Assembly (NCBI GenBank): GCA_022414725.1
Contig: CM039462.1
Location: 73,345,803 to 73,409,802 of the forward strand
Reading direction: 5' to 3'
Length of the DNA: 64,000 nucleotides
From: Microglena sp. YARC
Taxonomy: Eukaryota > Chlorophyta > Chlorophyceae > Chlamydomonadales > Chlamydomonadaceae
A program made the translations under genes and the position numbers. A model generated the notes under the pieces. That model ran no database searches, was not told the origin of the DNA, and saw only the letters and a list, made by a program, of their open reading frames with translations. Positions 1 to 10,249 of the stretch are shown one piece after another. Every line of letters begins with the position of its first letter. The stretch's first letter is position 1.

Positions 1-105
1 GAGCCCTCCTCGAGAAGATCGTGTGGCGCCACTGTCTTTTCCCGCGGTCTAGCGAGCTGCTAGAGGACGTTCAGGGAGAAAGACACACCCCTCCTTGACG
101 CCATA

Positions 106-859
106 GTGAAGGTGTACGTAGAAGAGGCGCCAGCGACACTCGAAGTATTCGAAGATTGGTGCAGCGATAATCCAGATACGGTTTCCGCCATAAGAGGAGT
201 AATGATGGACGTGCGCAACTACGCGTCGAGGACTCGAGAAGTCATCAAGACGCTAAATCTTGGAGTACTCGATCCCGTATCAGACATGTACGTTTCATCA
301 GCAGAGGATACGTCGGACGCCCGCAATATCGGCTGGTCGTGCATAGAGGCGCTCTCGCACGGCATATGTCTCAACGGCTACCTATGGCGCACAGACGCCG
401 GAGGAGCCATTTTCGTTACATCTACCCATAGTAGAACAACAACAACATCCACATGGTCGCTGGGTGATTTCATGGACAAGCACTGCCACTGTGTAAGAAA
501 TGCATGCATGCCGTGGAAAAGATATTCCTTTTCGACATGTCCTTTGGCCATCTACGACCGGATCATCGTTGAGCTCCCGACAAACGATACAGCCGCTTTC
601 TTTGTGAAAGCCGCAGAAGCTGTCCTCTCTGTAGCCACGAGACGCTCTGGCAAACTGCGTCTCGAAATCGTTCCTTTCGTCATCATCATCGTCGCAATCA
701 AATCAAGTAAAACGCGATCGTATGTGTCGACCTTGACTCATCGTACGATGCTTCTTCAGACGCGATGAGGAAAAACAACTGTCTGATTTTCCCGGTGTGG
801 AATCAAACGAATACTGCTCCGCCACCCGACATATTGAGTACTTTGCAGGCGGACCTCTA
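106..859 (+). CDS. Unrecognised protein, frameshifted, left part possibly outside window
   Basis: An open frame of 220 codons runs from a GTG at 106 to a stop at 766-768. A natural-looking continuation in another frame (ending QADL, stop near 859) suggests a one-base shift around 680-730, within a CATCATCATC-type run. Upstream, protein-like sequence in a third frame reaches base 1, so the true start may lie before the window. I recognise no domain. It sits directly upstream of a DUF5672-like glycosyltransferase on the same strand. No function is proposed. Confidence 0.4.
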
Positions 860-969
860 GTGATGCGATACGCGAGCGCTCCCCCTGGACCCAGCGAAAC
901 CCGAACGCAGTTCCTCTACACGACTTCGTAATTCGTTATGTCCACAACCGAAATCTCTCTGAAACCGCG

Positions 970-1826
970 TTGCTCGTCATCCAGAGGATCATCATAAGCC
1001 CTATTATAGGAAGTTTGGTCGTTGTGGACAACCGCCCTAACGTGTGGAGCATGTTGTCCGTACTCGTGACTCTGGACAATCTAGATGTACGTAGGTGGCC
1101 GCGCGTGGTCGTCTTTTGTGCTCCTGAGAATGAGCGGTTCGTGCAACGCTCTCTCCCCCAGTCGCTTCTCCCCGGAGGGGTGGAGCTGGTCACGGTGGTA
1201 ATGGAGAGCCTATCTTACGCCCCACCTCTTCCCGGACAGAAACCTTCAGCATAGAGAAGTACAGCAACATATTGAAGGACGCTTCCTTTTGGAGGCGTCT
1301 GAAGGAGGTCGCGGTGGGCGACATGGCTTTGTTCGTCCAGGATGATGGTATGATTGTGCGCCCTGGCATCGAAGAGGACGAGGAAATTATGGCGCAAGAC
1401 TACGTTGGCGCGCCGTGGGCGGACGCTCCCGCGAACGCGGAACTAAGCGTCTGGTGGCCCACCCTAGTAGGTAACGGCGGTCTTTCCCTGCGACGCGTGG
1501 ATGCGTGCCTAGACGTTACCGAACCTACTACTACTCCAGTGCACCGAATGAGTGGTGGTGGTCGCCTGTTCAATTTCAACCTGCAACCTGAGCCGGAGGA
1601 CGTTTTCTTCGCGCGTTCGTTCTCCACGATCGGATGCGGCTGCCCCACTGGAGTTGGCGAAAGGTTCGCCATGGAACAACGCATTTCTTCATCCAAGGTT
1701 TCCATACCATTCGGGTTCCACAAACCGTGGCCCTATCTACCAAAGGAACACGTGGCGGAGTTCATGCACCAAGTGCTTGACGTAAGGTTGCAACAAACGC
1801 GCAAACCAACTAAAATTCAACGGTAA
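970..1826 (+). CDS. DUF5672-like glycosyltransferase, frameshifted
   Basis: Two overlapping-frame pieces (970-1254 and 1272-1826) read as one protein broken near 1230-1260. The second piece carries the signature of DUF5672 proteins: ALFVQDDGMIVRPGIE (a metal/nucleotide-sugar-site-like acidic pair), then DYVGAPW, GNGGLSLR, EDVFFAR and a closing FGFHKPWPYL. DUF5672 proteins are predicted cytosolic glycosyltransferases frequent in giant viruses, usually about 250-300 residues, which fits the combined length. The start may be the ATG near 938 if a further base is missing. Its likely job is glycan modification of virion or host material, but substrate cannot be told. The 3' end abuts the AT-rich island. 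Confidence 0.7.
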
Positions 1827-1829
1827 TAC

Positions 1830-3125
1830 AGATGGGAAGTTAAAGAAGTTAAAGAAGTTAAACTTAAGTTGTAAACGTACACCAGTTTTTATCAACTTGT
1901 TGTTATCATCAATGACATAGTTGTCATTGTTACAAAAAGGCATTATTTCAGGGTTCATCTTCGACATGTGGTCCATGAACTCCAGTGTTCCGATGGGACT
2001 CGTGTTATTTTCACGTTGAATCATCTCCATAATATATTTAACATCTTGCAGTGATAAAATTTCTGAGCGTTATGTTTTAAAATAAAACCCTTTATTTTTC
2101 TTATAATATTTGTCTGAGCACCGTTTAGATTTAGATATTCCATTTTTAGTATTTCACCTAATATTATTCCAATATTACGTAAAATATTTGTTTTATTAAT
2201 GTAATCTTTCAAAATACCTTTGAGAACATCCGGTATTAGATCTTCGTTTAATTTATAAATATCATTTATAAAATAGCAATGATACCAATATTTTAGATTG
2301 TTTATATCAACATATAACGTCTGTGAGGTTGGATTAGGAGAATTGTTGAAAATACCAAACACAACGACATTCACTTTATCATTACCAACTGCAATGTCCA
2401 TAGCATTTTGAACTTCACCATTATTTGAAGGAAGTGTTTCTGTAATCGGGTCTATTACTAAAGGCGGTAAAAATCCAGATGTGCACATAGAATATGTTAG
2501 CGTATTTGAGAAATTGGTTTTGTTAGTTGACAAAAGTTGGAAAATATGGTTACGAATTTTTTCTATAGAAAGATTGATATGTTCTCCTTCACCTGCACGA
2601 CAATCGCAAACGCCTCGAATATCATTAAGTCGTTCTATACAATAGTTGTAATATTCATAAAGAATGGTTAATGAGGTCGTTATTATTTCCCAATTATCAT
2701 CTGGAACTGGAGTATTCTGTTGTTTTCTAAAAGTTTCAACATTTTTCGGTTCTATCTTAACTTTACTATATATTTCACGATATTTTGGAATATCTTTTAT
2801 AGGATTAAATAAGATGTTATAATGTGATCCTAACTCTGTTCCTCTCTTTTTTTTGTTAACTGGAATAAATTTAGTACCGTCAGACTCGAAAGTAATTATT
2901 AAATAGCCTACTTCAATTTTTACAGTTTGTTCTTTCAATTTTTAATACTTAAAATCTTTATTCTTATCTAAATATTTTGTTTGTTCTAAATCTTCATAGT
3001 TATTTAATTTGGTATATGTTCTCATCAAATTATTATGATAATCCTTTATTGTTGTTTGTTCTAATTTGGTTGTTATTGGTCGGTTAAATTGGTCTGGTTT
3101 CATTTACATAAGGAGTATATGCCAT
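1830..3125 (-). CDS. Unrecognised AT-rich gene, several frameshifts
   Basis: The best intact piece is 2021-2938 (305 codons). Protein-like sequence continues on both sides in other frames: upstream to an ATG at 3125 followed by about 60 codons, and downstream to about 1830. The combined protein would be roughly 420-430 residues. It is rich in Asn, Ile and Lys and contains a CDCRAGEGEHINLS stretch but no motif I can assign. It lies immediately downstream of the kinesin-like gene, same strand, within about 65 bp, so the two may be co-transcribed or may once have been one unit. It is absent from the other kinesin copies. Confidence 0.45.
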
Positions 3126-3188
3126 TTATAATAATATATTATTATTTGTTGAATTAAAATATTTTCACCTACCTAATCTTTAAATGTT

Positions 3189-4977
3189 TTATAACAGTTT
3201 TTTTGTTTCTTCATTATTTTCTTTATTTATTATTTCGTTAGATAGTTGTTCTTCGATATTTGTTTTGATTGTTTCCCGTTTTTTTTTATCATTACTGTAT
3301 TTATCAATGTTTCCCTTAAATAATTTGATTTTATGTAATTCTTTATTATAATCAAATGGGGTAATGAAACATGGTTTGACACCTTTGACACCTTCGGGCA
3401 CCTTTAAAATATTGTATCCCATAAATCATGATCTAAAATGTTTTCTTGAAGTATGTTTTCTTGAAGTATGTTTTCTTGAATTAATTTTTCTTTAAAAGCT
3501 TTAGTGTTTGACGGTAAAATTACTTCACGCGCGTCATTTTTCATACTATATGTTTTCTTATTGTCTGAACAGAATTTCATGTCTTTTTTATGGTCGTTTA
3601 TTTTGTCGTAAAAGAAACTGGTGGTACCTCTATTACTTTTTATGTTAGCGAATTTCACGAGTTCTCCTACATCATTGCATTGAAATATATTTTCGACACC
3701 CGCGTAATCTGCTATATACATAGTTGCAGTTGTGTTATCTTTGAACGTCATAGTCAATTTGACGATCACATGGCTTCGAGAACTTTGTTTGTTATTAGTA
3801 GTAGCAGCAATTCGCCGTTGCTCAGGTTCGTCAATGAAATAAATTATACAGTTCCCTAATTCGGTTGGGATTTCTTTATTATCTATAATATTAGTTCCAG
3901 AAAGAAAGGTATTATCAGTAGTACTTCGTTCAAATGTCAATTTATGTTCTAACTGTTGTGTGTGTAACTTTAATTGTTCAACATTACCATAGTAATCTTC
4001 GAAAATTTCCATGGTTACGGTTGATACATCATTTAATTGTGAAATTATATGTAACAATATCCCAGGTTCTGATTTAGGTACATTATCATCTTTATATCTA
4101 TAGTTTACCAATGTTGACGTCTTGCCTGCACCACTCGAACCATACCCAACGACAAACACTGATTTTTTATTATGAAGCAATGTGAATATTTCTGTACACT
4201 TGTTAGAAACATTATAGTTGGTATCTTCTTCATAGAAAATGTTCGTAAATGGTCCAGAAACATAGGTTTTATCCATATTTTTAAGTTTTATAAACAAATA
4301 GTTTTTGTTATTTTCTTTTTTTTTCTCGAAATTATTATATGATGACATATTACCATGTTCATCACCTCGCAATCTTATGTATGTAAGTAATTTAGGTTCG
4401 GTAACAAATTCTTTTAATATATCTTGAATACTTGTGCTAAAACATTCTAGAAACACATTTGTGTCTAATTTTATCAACCAGTTATTGAATTTATCACATG
4501 ACTTTGTAATATTTTGGAACTCACATTTTTCTCCACTGGTGCAACTTAAGTCGAAATAAAGTTCAGTCACGAATTGTAAATTTGTTTGTTTAAATTATCG
4601 TCAAAAAATATATATCGTTTATAACTTGCAAGCGAACCATTATTATTGAAGAGATTATTGAGTTCTACTTGTGTTAGTGACATATAGAATTGCAACCATC
4701 ATTATTAATATTCCATTATATTGTGCCTGATATATCATTGGTTAATTTCTTGAAATGTTCATCATTCAAATCATCAAGCATTATTTATTCTGTTTAGCTC
4801 CTCCAAAGCCTGTTGGGCCAACCTACACATGTTGTCCACTAGCCTGTCTGGCCAAACTAGCCTTTTTGGCATTTTGTTTCCACCTGTTTCTCCACCATAG
4901 CTTGTTCCAATTTGCTTAGATTTCAGATCTTCGATTTGCGTTTGAACATTTGTTTTAAAGACAGGGTTCTTATCCAT
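3189..4977 (-). CDS. Kinesin-like motor protein, copy 0, frameshifted
   Basis: The piece at 3404-4570 holds the kinesin motor signature: P-loop GYGSSGAGKTS, switch I with SSRSH (NNKQSSRSHVIVKL) and switch II DYAGVE (canonical DLAGSE). The N-terminus starts at ATG 4977 (MDKNPVF) with a Gln/Ala coiled-coil-like segment, but 4570-4774 is broken by deletions compared with the later copies. A C-terminal piece (3189-3422) follows after a one-base shift near 3410-3420, just past three ENILQ repeats. Kinesins hydrolyse ATP to walk on microtubules; here the motor would lie C-terminal to a long N-terminal extension. This is the only copy in the window with the motor's 3' end preserved and with textbook switch residues. 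The LINE tail begins within about 10 bp of its start codon. Confidence 0.75.
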
Positions 4978-7160
4978 TAAATTACATTACATTACATGTT
5001 AAAGTCTACTTGCACCGGGCGGAGGGTGTATGAGACTCTGTGCTTAAAACAAAAAGAAAAAGCACCCACAAAGCAAAAACCCCATTACATCAGGGGTGTG
5101 TCGAGGACAAACAAACCAAACTCCATGGTGGCGTAGGTATAAACCCCTTAGAGCCGACCCAGATCTCTTTACAGTGGCGGAGGTAAGAAGCTAACAAATG
5201 AGAAGTCACAAGAAGAAGAAAAAAAGGGATGATAAATTCGGTGCCACTAAGCAGTCCAGGGCTTCTGTCTTGCTCTTTCTACAAGTAGAAAGATAGTTAG
5301 GTTGCTCCAAAAGACTTAGTGCCATTTCCATTCATAAAGGTTCTGAATGTGGAATCGCAGAATTCCACATTTACGGTTAAGTTGGTATCCTCATGGACAT
5401 GTAGCGGAGGCGAATACAGCTTTATAAAAAGGGCACTCAAACATATGCATTTCATCCTCATTTTGGAACCCACACATTTGACAGTGTCTCATTGAGCGAA
5501 ATGTGTGCTCTATCCACCACCCTCATTCTTTCTGTGTTCAGCCAATAACTAACGAATCTGATCCTCTTATGTAAGGCGGATGTAAAAGGGAATCAAGCAT
5601 TGCTTGCGAACCATTTTTGGTATCGGAGGCGCCATTAAAGGCATTGGGTCCTTAAACCTCCATGACTCAAAAACTTCAGACATAATACTTCGACATCGAC
5701 AGCCTCCAAAATGTTGATGTTTTTACTGGCTAGCTTGTGGAGAGCAAACGCAAGCATGAACCCAGCCAGTGTTGGAGTGGAATGTTCTTGTTCCAGAAGC
5801 GCAAAGCTTGTTTAAGGCAAAACACAACGGGTTCTACCAGCTCTTCCATGATAATATTAGATAGATTGGCAAACACACATTTGTTTAAGTATACCTCTAT
5901 GCCATTTCTCACAAGCATGGTCATTTGAGATAAGTGTGTTGTTCAGAATAGAAGGAGCCCACACCTCACAGCCAAAATTCAGGATAGGTTGTACAAGAGA
6001 ATCAAACAGGTGGGTGAGAATATCAATATTGTATATCTCCATAGTATGGCATACGGAGCATGTGGTGTGCCTTTTGGCCTTAGTGAGCATCCTAGAAAAA
6101 GCAGCTTTTGCACGATTGCTTGAGTCACCATCCACAAAGAGGGATCCCAAGTAGATAAAAGATAACTTTGTAGAAAGTTGCTGCTCCATCATAGACAAAT
6201 TTGTAATCAGGATCCATGCGGGCCTCATCACAGAATTGCTTGTTGAAAACAACAATCTCAGTTTTCTTTTATATTCACAGCCATCTTAGTAGCCTCACAG
6301 AAATCTCTCAGACAGTCAAGCATCGCTTGCATATCTGCGGGGATTCTGCCATTATAGCTAGGTCATCAGCATAAAGTAACAGTTGCAGAATCTTTCCCCT
6401 AAGCTCAGCCCTACTTTGGGAGCTTGGATTGGAGGAACGATTCAATTCTATCAATGAACAGACCGAATGGAGTGGGGATAGGGTCTCCTTGTTTAACTCC
6501 TACAAGGGATGGAAAGGAGGATCCATGTCCCCATTAGGCGAACTTGGAAAACAACATGAATATACATGGACTTCAGAATACTGAGATAGGGTCCTTGACT
6601 CCTAGCCTTGCTAAGCAATCCCATAGCAAGTCTCTGTTGACCCAATCATAAGCCTTCTTGAAATCAACAAAAGCCACAAAGAGTGGTTTTTCTTTTCTCT
6701 ATATTTATCTACAATATGGTTAAGAATGAATGATGCATCTGCAGTACCCCTACCACTTCTAAATCCATATTGGCCAGCGGCTCTGAGGTTGAATTCTTCT
6801 GACCAATCATCTAGTCTACGTAGCATGCAAAGGGAGAAGATCTTTCCTATGGAGTTGCTCACCGCAAGACCTCGATAGTTGTCCTTGTCATACACACTGC
6901 CTTTGGATTTGGGTACGGGTACCAAGGCAGCTGCAGCCCATTGGCTAGGGTAAGAAGTCTTCCAGATGAGATTAAATAGGTTAGTCATAGCTTGTACAAA
7001 TCGGGAGTTGGCTTCATGGGAAGCAAATCTGTACCATTCTGCAGGGATACCATCTACCCCGGGGGAGGAGTTTTTCCGTAGGGATTGGAGAACAGAAAAC
7101 ACCTCCTTGGTGGTAAAGTCTTGACATAACCATGTTGGTGCGGCCTCTATCTGAGGTCCA
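4978..7160 (-). mobile_element. LINE-type non-LTR retrotransposon, copy 1 (5'-truncated, decayed or poorly sequenced)
   Basis: Minus-strand element homologous to the better copy at 14297-16710. Recognisable pieces are the finger/palm part of a reverse transcriptase (6611-7102; NSSPGVDGIPAEW, YGFRSGRGTADASFIL), later palm sequence and C-terminal fragments around 5300-6255. Small indels break every frame. The 3' end is a short ATTAC/TAATG microsatellite at about 4978-4997, as many LINEs end in simple repeats. No endonuclease domain is present, so the element is 5' truncated. The next sequence upstream (from 7161) is an AT-rich ORF carrying a duplicated GTCCATCAGCTTGATATG motif. Confidence 0.85.
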
Positions 7161-7208
7161 TCAGCTTGATATGTATAAATGTGTCCATCAGCTTGATATG
7201 TATAAATG
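7156..7208. repeat. Short direct repeat at the LINE 5' junction
   Basis: A segment of about 26 bases beginning GTCCATCAGCTTGATATG occurs twice in succession at the boundary between the LINE and the AT-rich ORF; the same pair is at about 16709-16761, where the first copy has one difference. It may be filler or a duplication made when the LINE inserted. It does not reappear at the LINE 3' end, so it is not a simple target-site duplication. Confidence 0.5.
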
Positions 7209-7508
7209 CGTCAGTATATCAACGATGGATTGAACAAACACCAATGCAATCTCGAATTGAATGTTTTTATATTCAGTTTTGTTTATAAAGTTAAAAGTTT
7301 TTGTACAATCTAGTTTACTTAATGTAATGAAATTGTAACCATACGTAAATTTCCAATTTATTTCTTTGTCGAGTCCATTCAAAAACATCCACACTTTGTT
7401 GTATGCAATCAGATAAGGAATTAATTTTTTTTTTCTTCTGTCTAATGTAGATGTATGTCCTCTTTTAGGTATTCTATGCTGCTGCTGCTGCTGCTTCTGC
7501 AAAGACAT
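7188..7508 (-). CDS. Small AT-rich ORF with polyglutamine start (unit A)
   Basis: 106 codons beginning MSLQK followed by a run of Gln (CTG/TGC repeat), then a basic stretch and an Asn/Lys/Ile-rich remainder. The composition matches the AT-rich island rather than the flanking genes. I recognise no domain. In the second unit (16739-16942 and upstream) the same sequence has fewer Gln codons and two single-base losses that break the frame. The stop codon lies in the short direct repeat next to the LINE, so the LINE may have separated it from downstream sequence such as the kinesin-like gene. That link is inference. Confidence 0.4.
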   Translation of the reverse strand: MSLQKQQQQQHRIPKRGHTSTLDRRKKKLIPYLIAYNKVWMFLNGLDKEINWKFTYGYNFITLSKLDCTKTFNFINKTEYKNIQFEIALVFVQSIVDILTHLYISS

Positions 7509-7604
7509 CCGCGCTGAACGATCGGGGGCCGACTCTTTGAATTCTATAACATATTTTTTTAAAGAGAAATGAAATTAGATGCCGTCTGCGACCACATCTC
7601 CTCC

Positions 7605-8806
7605 TCATTCTTCAGCGTCAACGTTCCCCGCATGATTCTCGGCGACCCCGTGCACTAGGATAGCTATAATTATTGGAAGTGGACCAAAGGGTCGCGAAAG
7701 CACGTCGTACACGGTGTCTAGCAACCGCATCACCCGGCGATACATGCGCGCGTTACGGTAGTTCCATAGCATGCGCCAAGACCCCATAAGTTGCCCCTGC
7801 AAAGTGCGCACTATATCTATTCCGTAAGCTCCCCCCCACCCCATACGAGCGTTCGAGCACGAAGCTCCCAAGAAGGAGAACATCGCGTACGTCGCATGCA
7901 AGCTAAAGTCTACGTTTCGAGTATACAAGTAACCCTCAGGACCATCAGGACCATCAGGACCATCAGGACCCTCAGGACCCTCAAGACCTCAGGACCCTCA
8001 GGACCCTCAGGATCCTCATGACCCCCATTACCATCAGGACCCTCGGAGGGTCCCTGTGGAATTTGAAATAGCTCACCGATAGTCTGATCGCAGTCATGTA
8101 TATTTGCATGTTGTGGAATGACGGCTGTCCAGTCTCCTTCGCATTGGACCTTTTCGTAAAGGTCCATTGCGCACGTGAGCACCATGGACAAGTATATGAT
8201 TGTGTTCAAAGCGCGAGAGCACAATACCTCAACAGGCACCTGTGAGACGACGTCTCGATGCCACCCTCTTCTCCAGGTCGCGCCATAGAGAGTCGAGCGA
8301 GCAAGCATCCGGAACACGTCGTCGTCCATACATATCTCGGCGGTAGAGCCTGACCAGGGGTCATACCAAGACAGACCGCTAATCAAATTATAGTTGGTGC
8401 AATCACTAATATTTGTCCCATCACTACTATTTGTTATTGTTGCTGACGTTTTTGCGTTAATCACATGCAGGGCATTCCAGCGAGCAGCGTGAAGGATCGA
8501 GCAAACACACCTAACCAAGTTCGGAACCGTGATGTAGCTCTGGAGAAGGATGGGAAATTCTTCGCCCTCTTGATTCAGGCATTCATGCGACTGTATGAAG
8601 CCGGGTAGTCCCCGGTCGAGGCACTTGCGCAGTAGACGCTTCTTCACTGGAAGGACGGCGTCGCGGCACGCGCGTGACGTCAACAACAGACTACCGATGT
8701 CCCCGCTACCGATACATATTCCATCATCGGGAGACCGGAAAGGATTGTGATAAACCAACTGGTGCATCAAGATCGGCAAGATGTCGTCCTCGAAAGACGG
8801 CGGCAT
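7605..8806 (-). CDS. Unrecognised protein with short collagen-like tract (unit A), frameshifted
   Basis: The ORF 7910-8806 gives the N-terminal and middle parts, and 7605-7928 gives the C-terminus in a different frame. The second array unit breaks elsewhere and there links middle to C-terminus, so together the copies indicate one gene of about 400 codons. Starting MPPSFEDDILPILMHQL, the first 40-60 residues resemble the opening helices of F-box-like proteins (weak). The middle contains a GPE/GPD tract of about nine triplets like a short collagen repeat. The C-terminus is hydrophobic near PLPIIIAILVHGV and may be a membrane segment. The break here is in the repeat near 7985, where one C is missing relative to unit B. 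Confidence 0.6.
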
Positions 8807-8971
8807 GTATGACTCCGCACTTGTATTACTCTAATATTTGTATTATAGAACATTAAAAAAATACGACCCACGTTCCGCATGTACTGGTTGGTGGTGGATC
8901 GTCGCAACAAACATCATTTGCGCGGAATGCCACACAAAAAAATAACATGTACAGAAACATAAGAAAAACAC

Positions 8972-9936
8972 ATGAGTGCACAGACAAATATTACAAATGG
9001 GGGTCAGGGAAATTGGCAGGTGAATGCGGCTGCTGCTTCTCAGGTGAATGCGGCTGCTGCTTCTCAGGGGAATGCGGCTGTTGCTCCCTAGGGGAATGCG
9101 GCTGTTGCTCCCCAGAGGAATGCGGCTGTTGCTCCCAGGGAATGCGGCTGTTGCTCCCCAAGGGGAATGCGGCTTGCTCCCCAGAGGAATTCGGCTGTTG
9201 CTCCCCAGAGGAATGCGGCTGTTGCTCCCCGGGGGAATGCGGCTGTTGCGTCCCAGAGGAATGCGGCTGTTGCTCCCCAGGGGAATGCGGCTGTTGCTCC
9301 CCAGAGGAATGCGGCTGCTGCTTCTCAGGGTCATGTTCAATATGCTCAGCCGGGGCAGGGGCATCAGGGGGCGGCTGCGGTGCAGGTGAATGTGCAGGGG
9401 AATGGGCAGGGGAATGTGCAGGGAATGGGCAGGGGAATGGGCAGGGGAATGCTGTTTCAGCAAGGAAATTCGAGGCAGTCTTTTACGTTGAGTGCTGCTG
9501 CGGGCAGGGGCGGCAGGGGAATACTCAGCATGCGGCACAGCAGAATCCAGGGCATACATTGAAAATAATGAACGATGACTTTCTCAAAGAGGATGGTATT
9601 GAACTTAAACTTGAAAATGGTTCTGTTGCCGATACTTTAACACAGTTGGTAACTTCTCATTTAAAGATTAATTTTCCGAGTAATATTACTTTTCCGAGTG
9701 ATGTTGATAATCAATCCTTTCTGGAAAAGTCTGCTTATATATGTTACGCATTCTACGAGATTGCCATGTGGAACAATCAGGGACAAAACAATGGCAACCT
9801 TCCCGATGTCAAATATGTTCGTGAAGACGCAGTGAATCGTGCGAAAAATGTTCTAACCGATAATATGCAATTAATAATTCCTCCAGAAAATATAGACAAA
9901 ATAAAAAAATACATTACAAATATAGAAGCTAAATAG
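8972..9936 (+). CDS. NAAVAPQ/GNGQ repeat protein (unit A), frameshifted in repeats
   Basis: Compared with the intact copy at 18516-19460, this copy starts at the same ATG (MSAQTNITNG) but shifts frame several times inside its tandem repeats, so only the C-terminal 120 codons are clean. The repeat unit is about 24-27 bp and encodes NAAVAPQG-like blocks, followed by QGNGQGN blocks. The C-terminal domain (from NDDFLKEDGIELKLENG) is non-repetitive and ends KKYITNIEAK. It is probably a virion or secreted repeat protein; no family recognised. It is transcribed away from the collagen-tract gene, leaving about 165 bp between the two starts for promoters. Confidence 0.6.
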
Positions 9937-10246
9937 ACTCCAAATGTCGCTGATGTTCTGGGGAATACCGTGAGCTAGACACCACCGACCAGTGGTCGCG
10001 ACAACATTATGTCGCACTCCGATGTGGCCGTACACAATGAGACGTTTCATTTAAGTGTTCCGTCGAGTGTAGTTGTACATGTAATGGGCGTTCCTGCCTC
10101 CCGGCCGATTTTTTAAAATTTCTAATCAGGATTTAGAGCCTCTTGAACGACTCGCTAGCTTGAGATATAAGCACCAAGGAATCACAATTCCGCTCCATAC
10201 CATGTTTAGCAACCAGTCAAAATCGGCCGGGAGGCAGGAACGCCCA
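9937..10246. other. Convergent intergenic region (unit A)
   Basis: This region lies between the 3' ends of the repeat gene (+) and the fibre gene (-). It contains a copy of the TACA.TCG.CGGAACA motif (10047-10071, reverse orientation) and the 168-bp MITE-like element. No coding potential seen. Confidence 0.6.
10047..10071 (-). repeat. 25-bp motif, exact inverted partner at 11968-11992
   Basis: The 25 bases here are the perfect reverse complement of 11968-11992. Related sequences occur at 11998-12026, 39819-39840 and 44594-44617, sharing the core CGGAACA followed by T/A-rich bases. The pair brackets the fibre gene and the 127-codon gene. Confidence 0.7.
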
Positions 10247-10249
10247 TTA
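10082..10249. mobile_element. 168-bp MITE-like element with 31-bp perfect terminal inverted repeats (unit A)
   Basis: Bases 10082-10112 are the exact reverse complement of 10219-10249. The arms read TAATGGGCGTTCCTGCC inwards. The interior (about 106 bp) has no coding capacity. If the outer TA is a target duplication, the structure matches Tc1/mariner-type MITEs; if TAA/TTA, PIF/Harbinger-type. Alternatively the arms form a strong hairpin at the junction of two convergent genes and could act as a transcription end signal. The right arm overlaps the final three bases of the fibre ORF as read in this copy. Confidence 0.7.

Larger units (their letters stand above)
1830..4990. other. AT-rich island with its own genes
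   Basis: Base composition changes abruptly from balanced before about 1830 to strongly AT-rich, and stays so until the LINE near 4990. All coding potential inside lies on the minus strand. Similar AT-rich patches recur at about 7190-7560, 12602-14296, 16740-17100 and 22130-23838, always beside LINE copies or as kinesin-gene copies. This composition is unlike the neighbouring viral genes and suggests DNA of different origin, for example another virus or a recent acquisition. That interpretation is inference. Confidence 0.75.

Noticed and set aside
4978..7208. Target-site duplication for the LINE
   Set aside because: The short repeat at the 5' junction is not present at the 3' end.
8674..8856. 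Short plus-strand ORFs around 8.7 and 18.3 kb
   Set aside because: Antisense to the collagen-tract gene, no independent support.
8843..9559. Minus-strand ORF of IPLGSNSR repeats (also 18387-19079)
   Set aside because: Antisense of the repeat gene; the sense frame has a good unique C-terminal domain.
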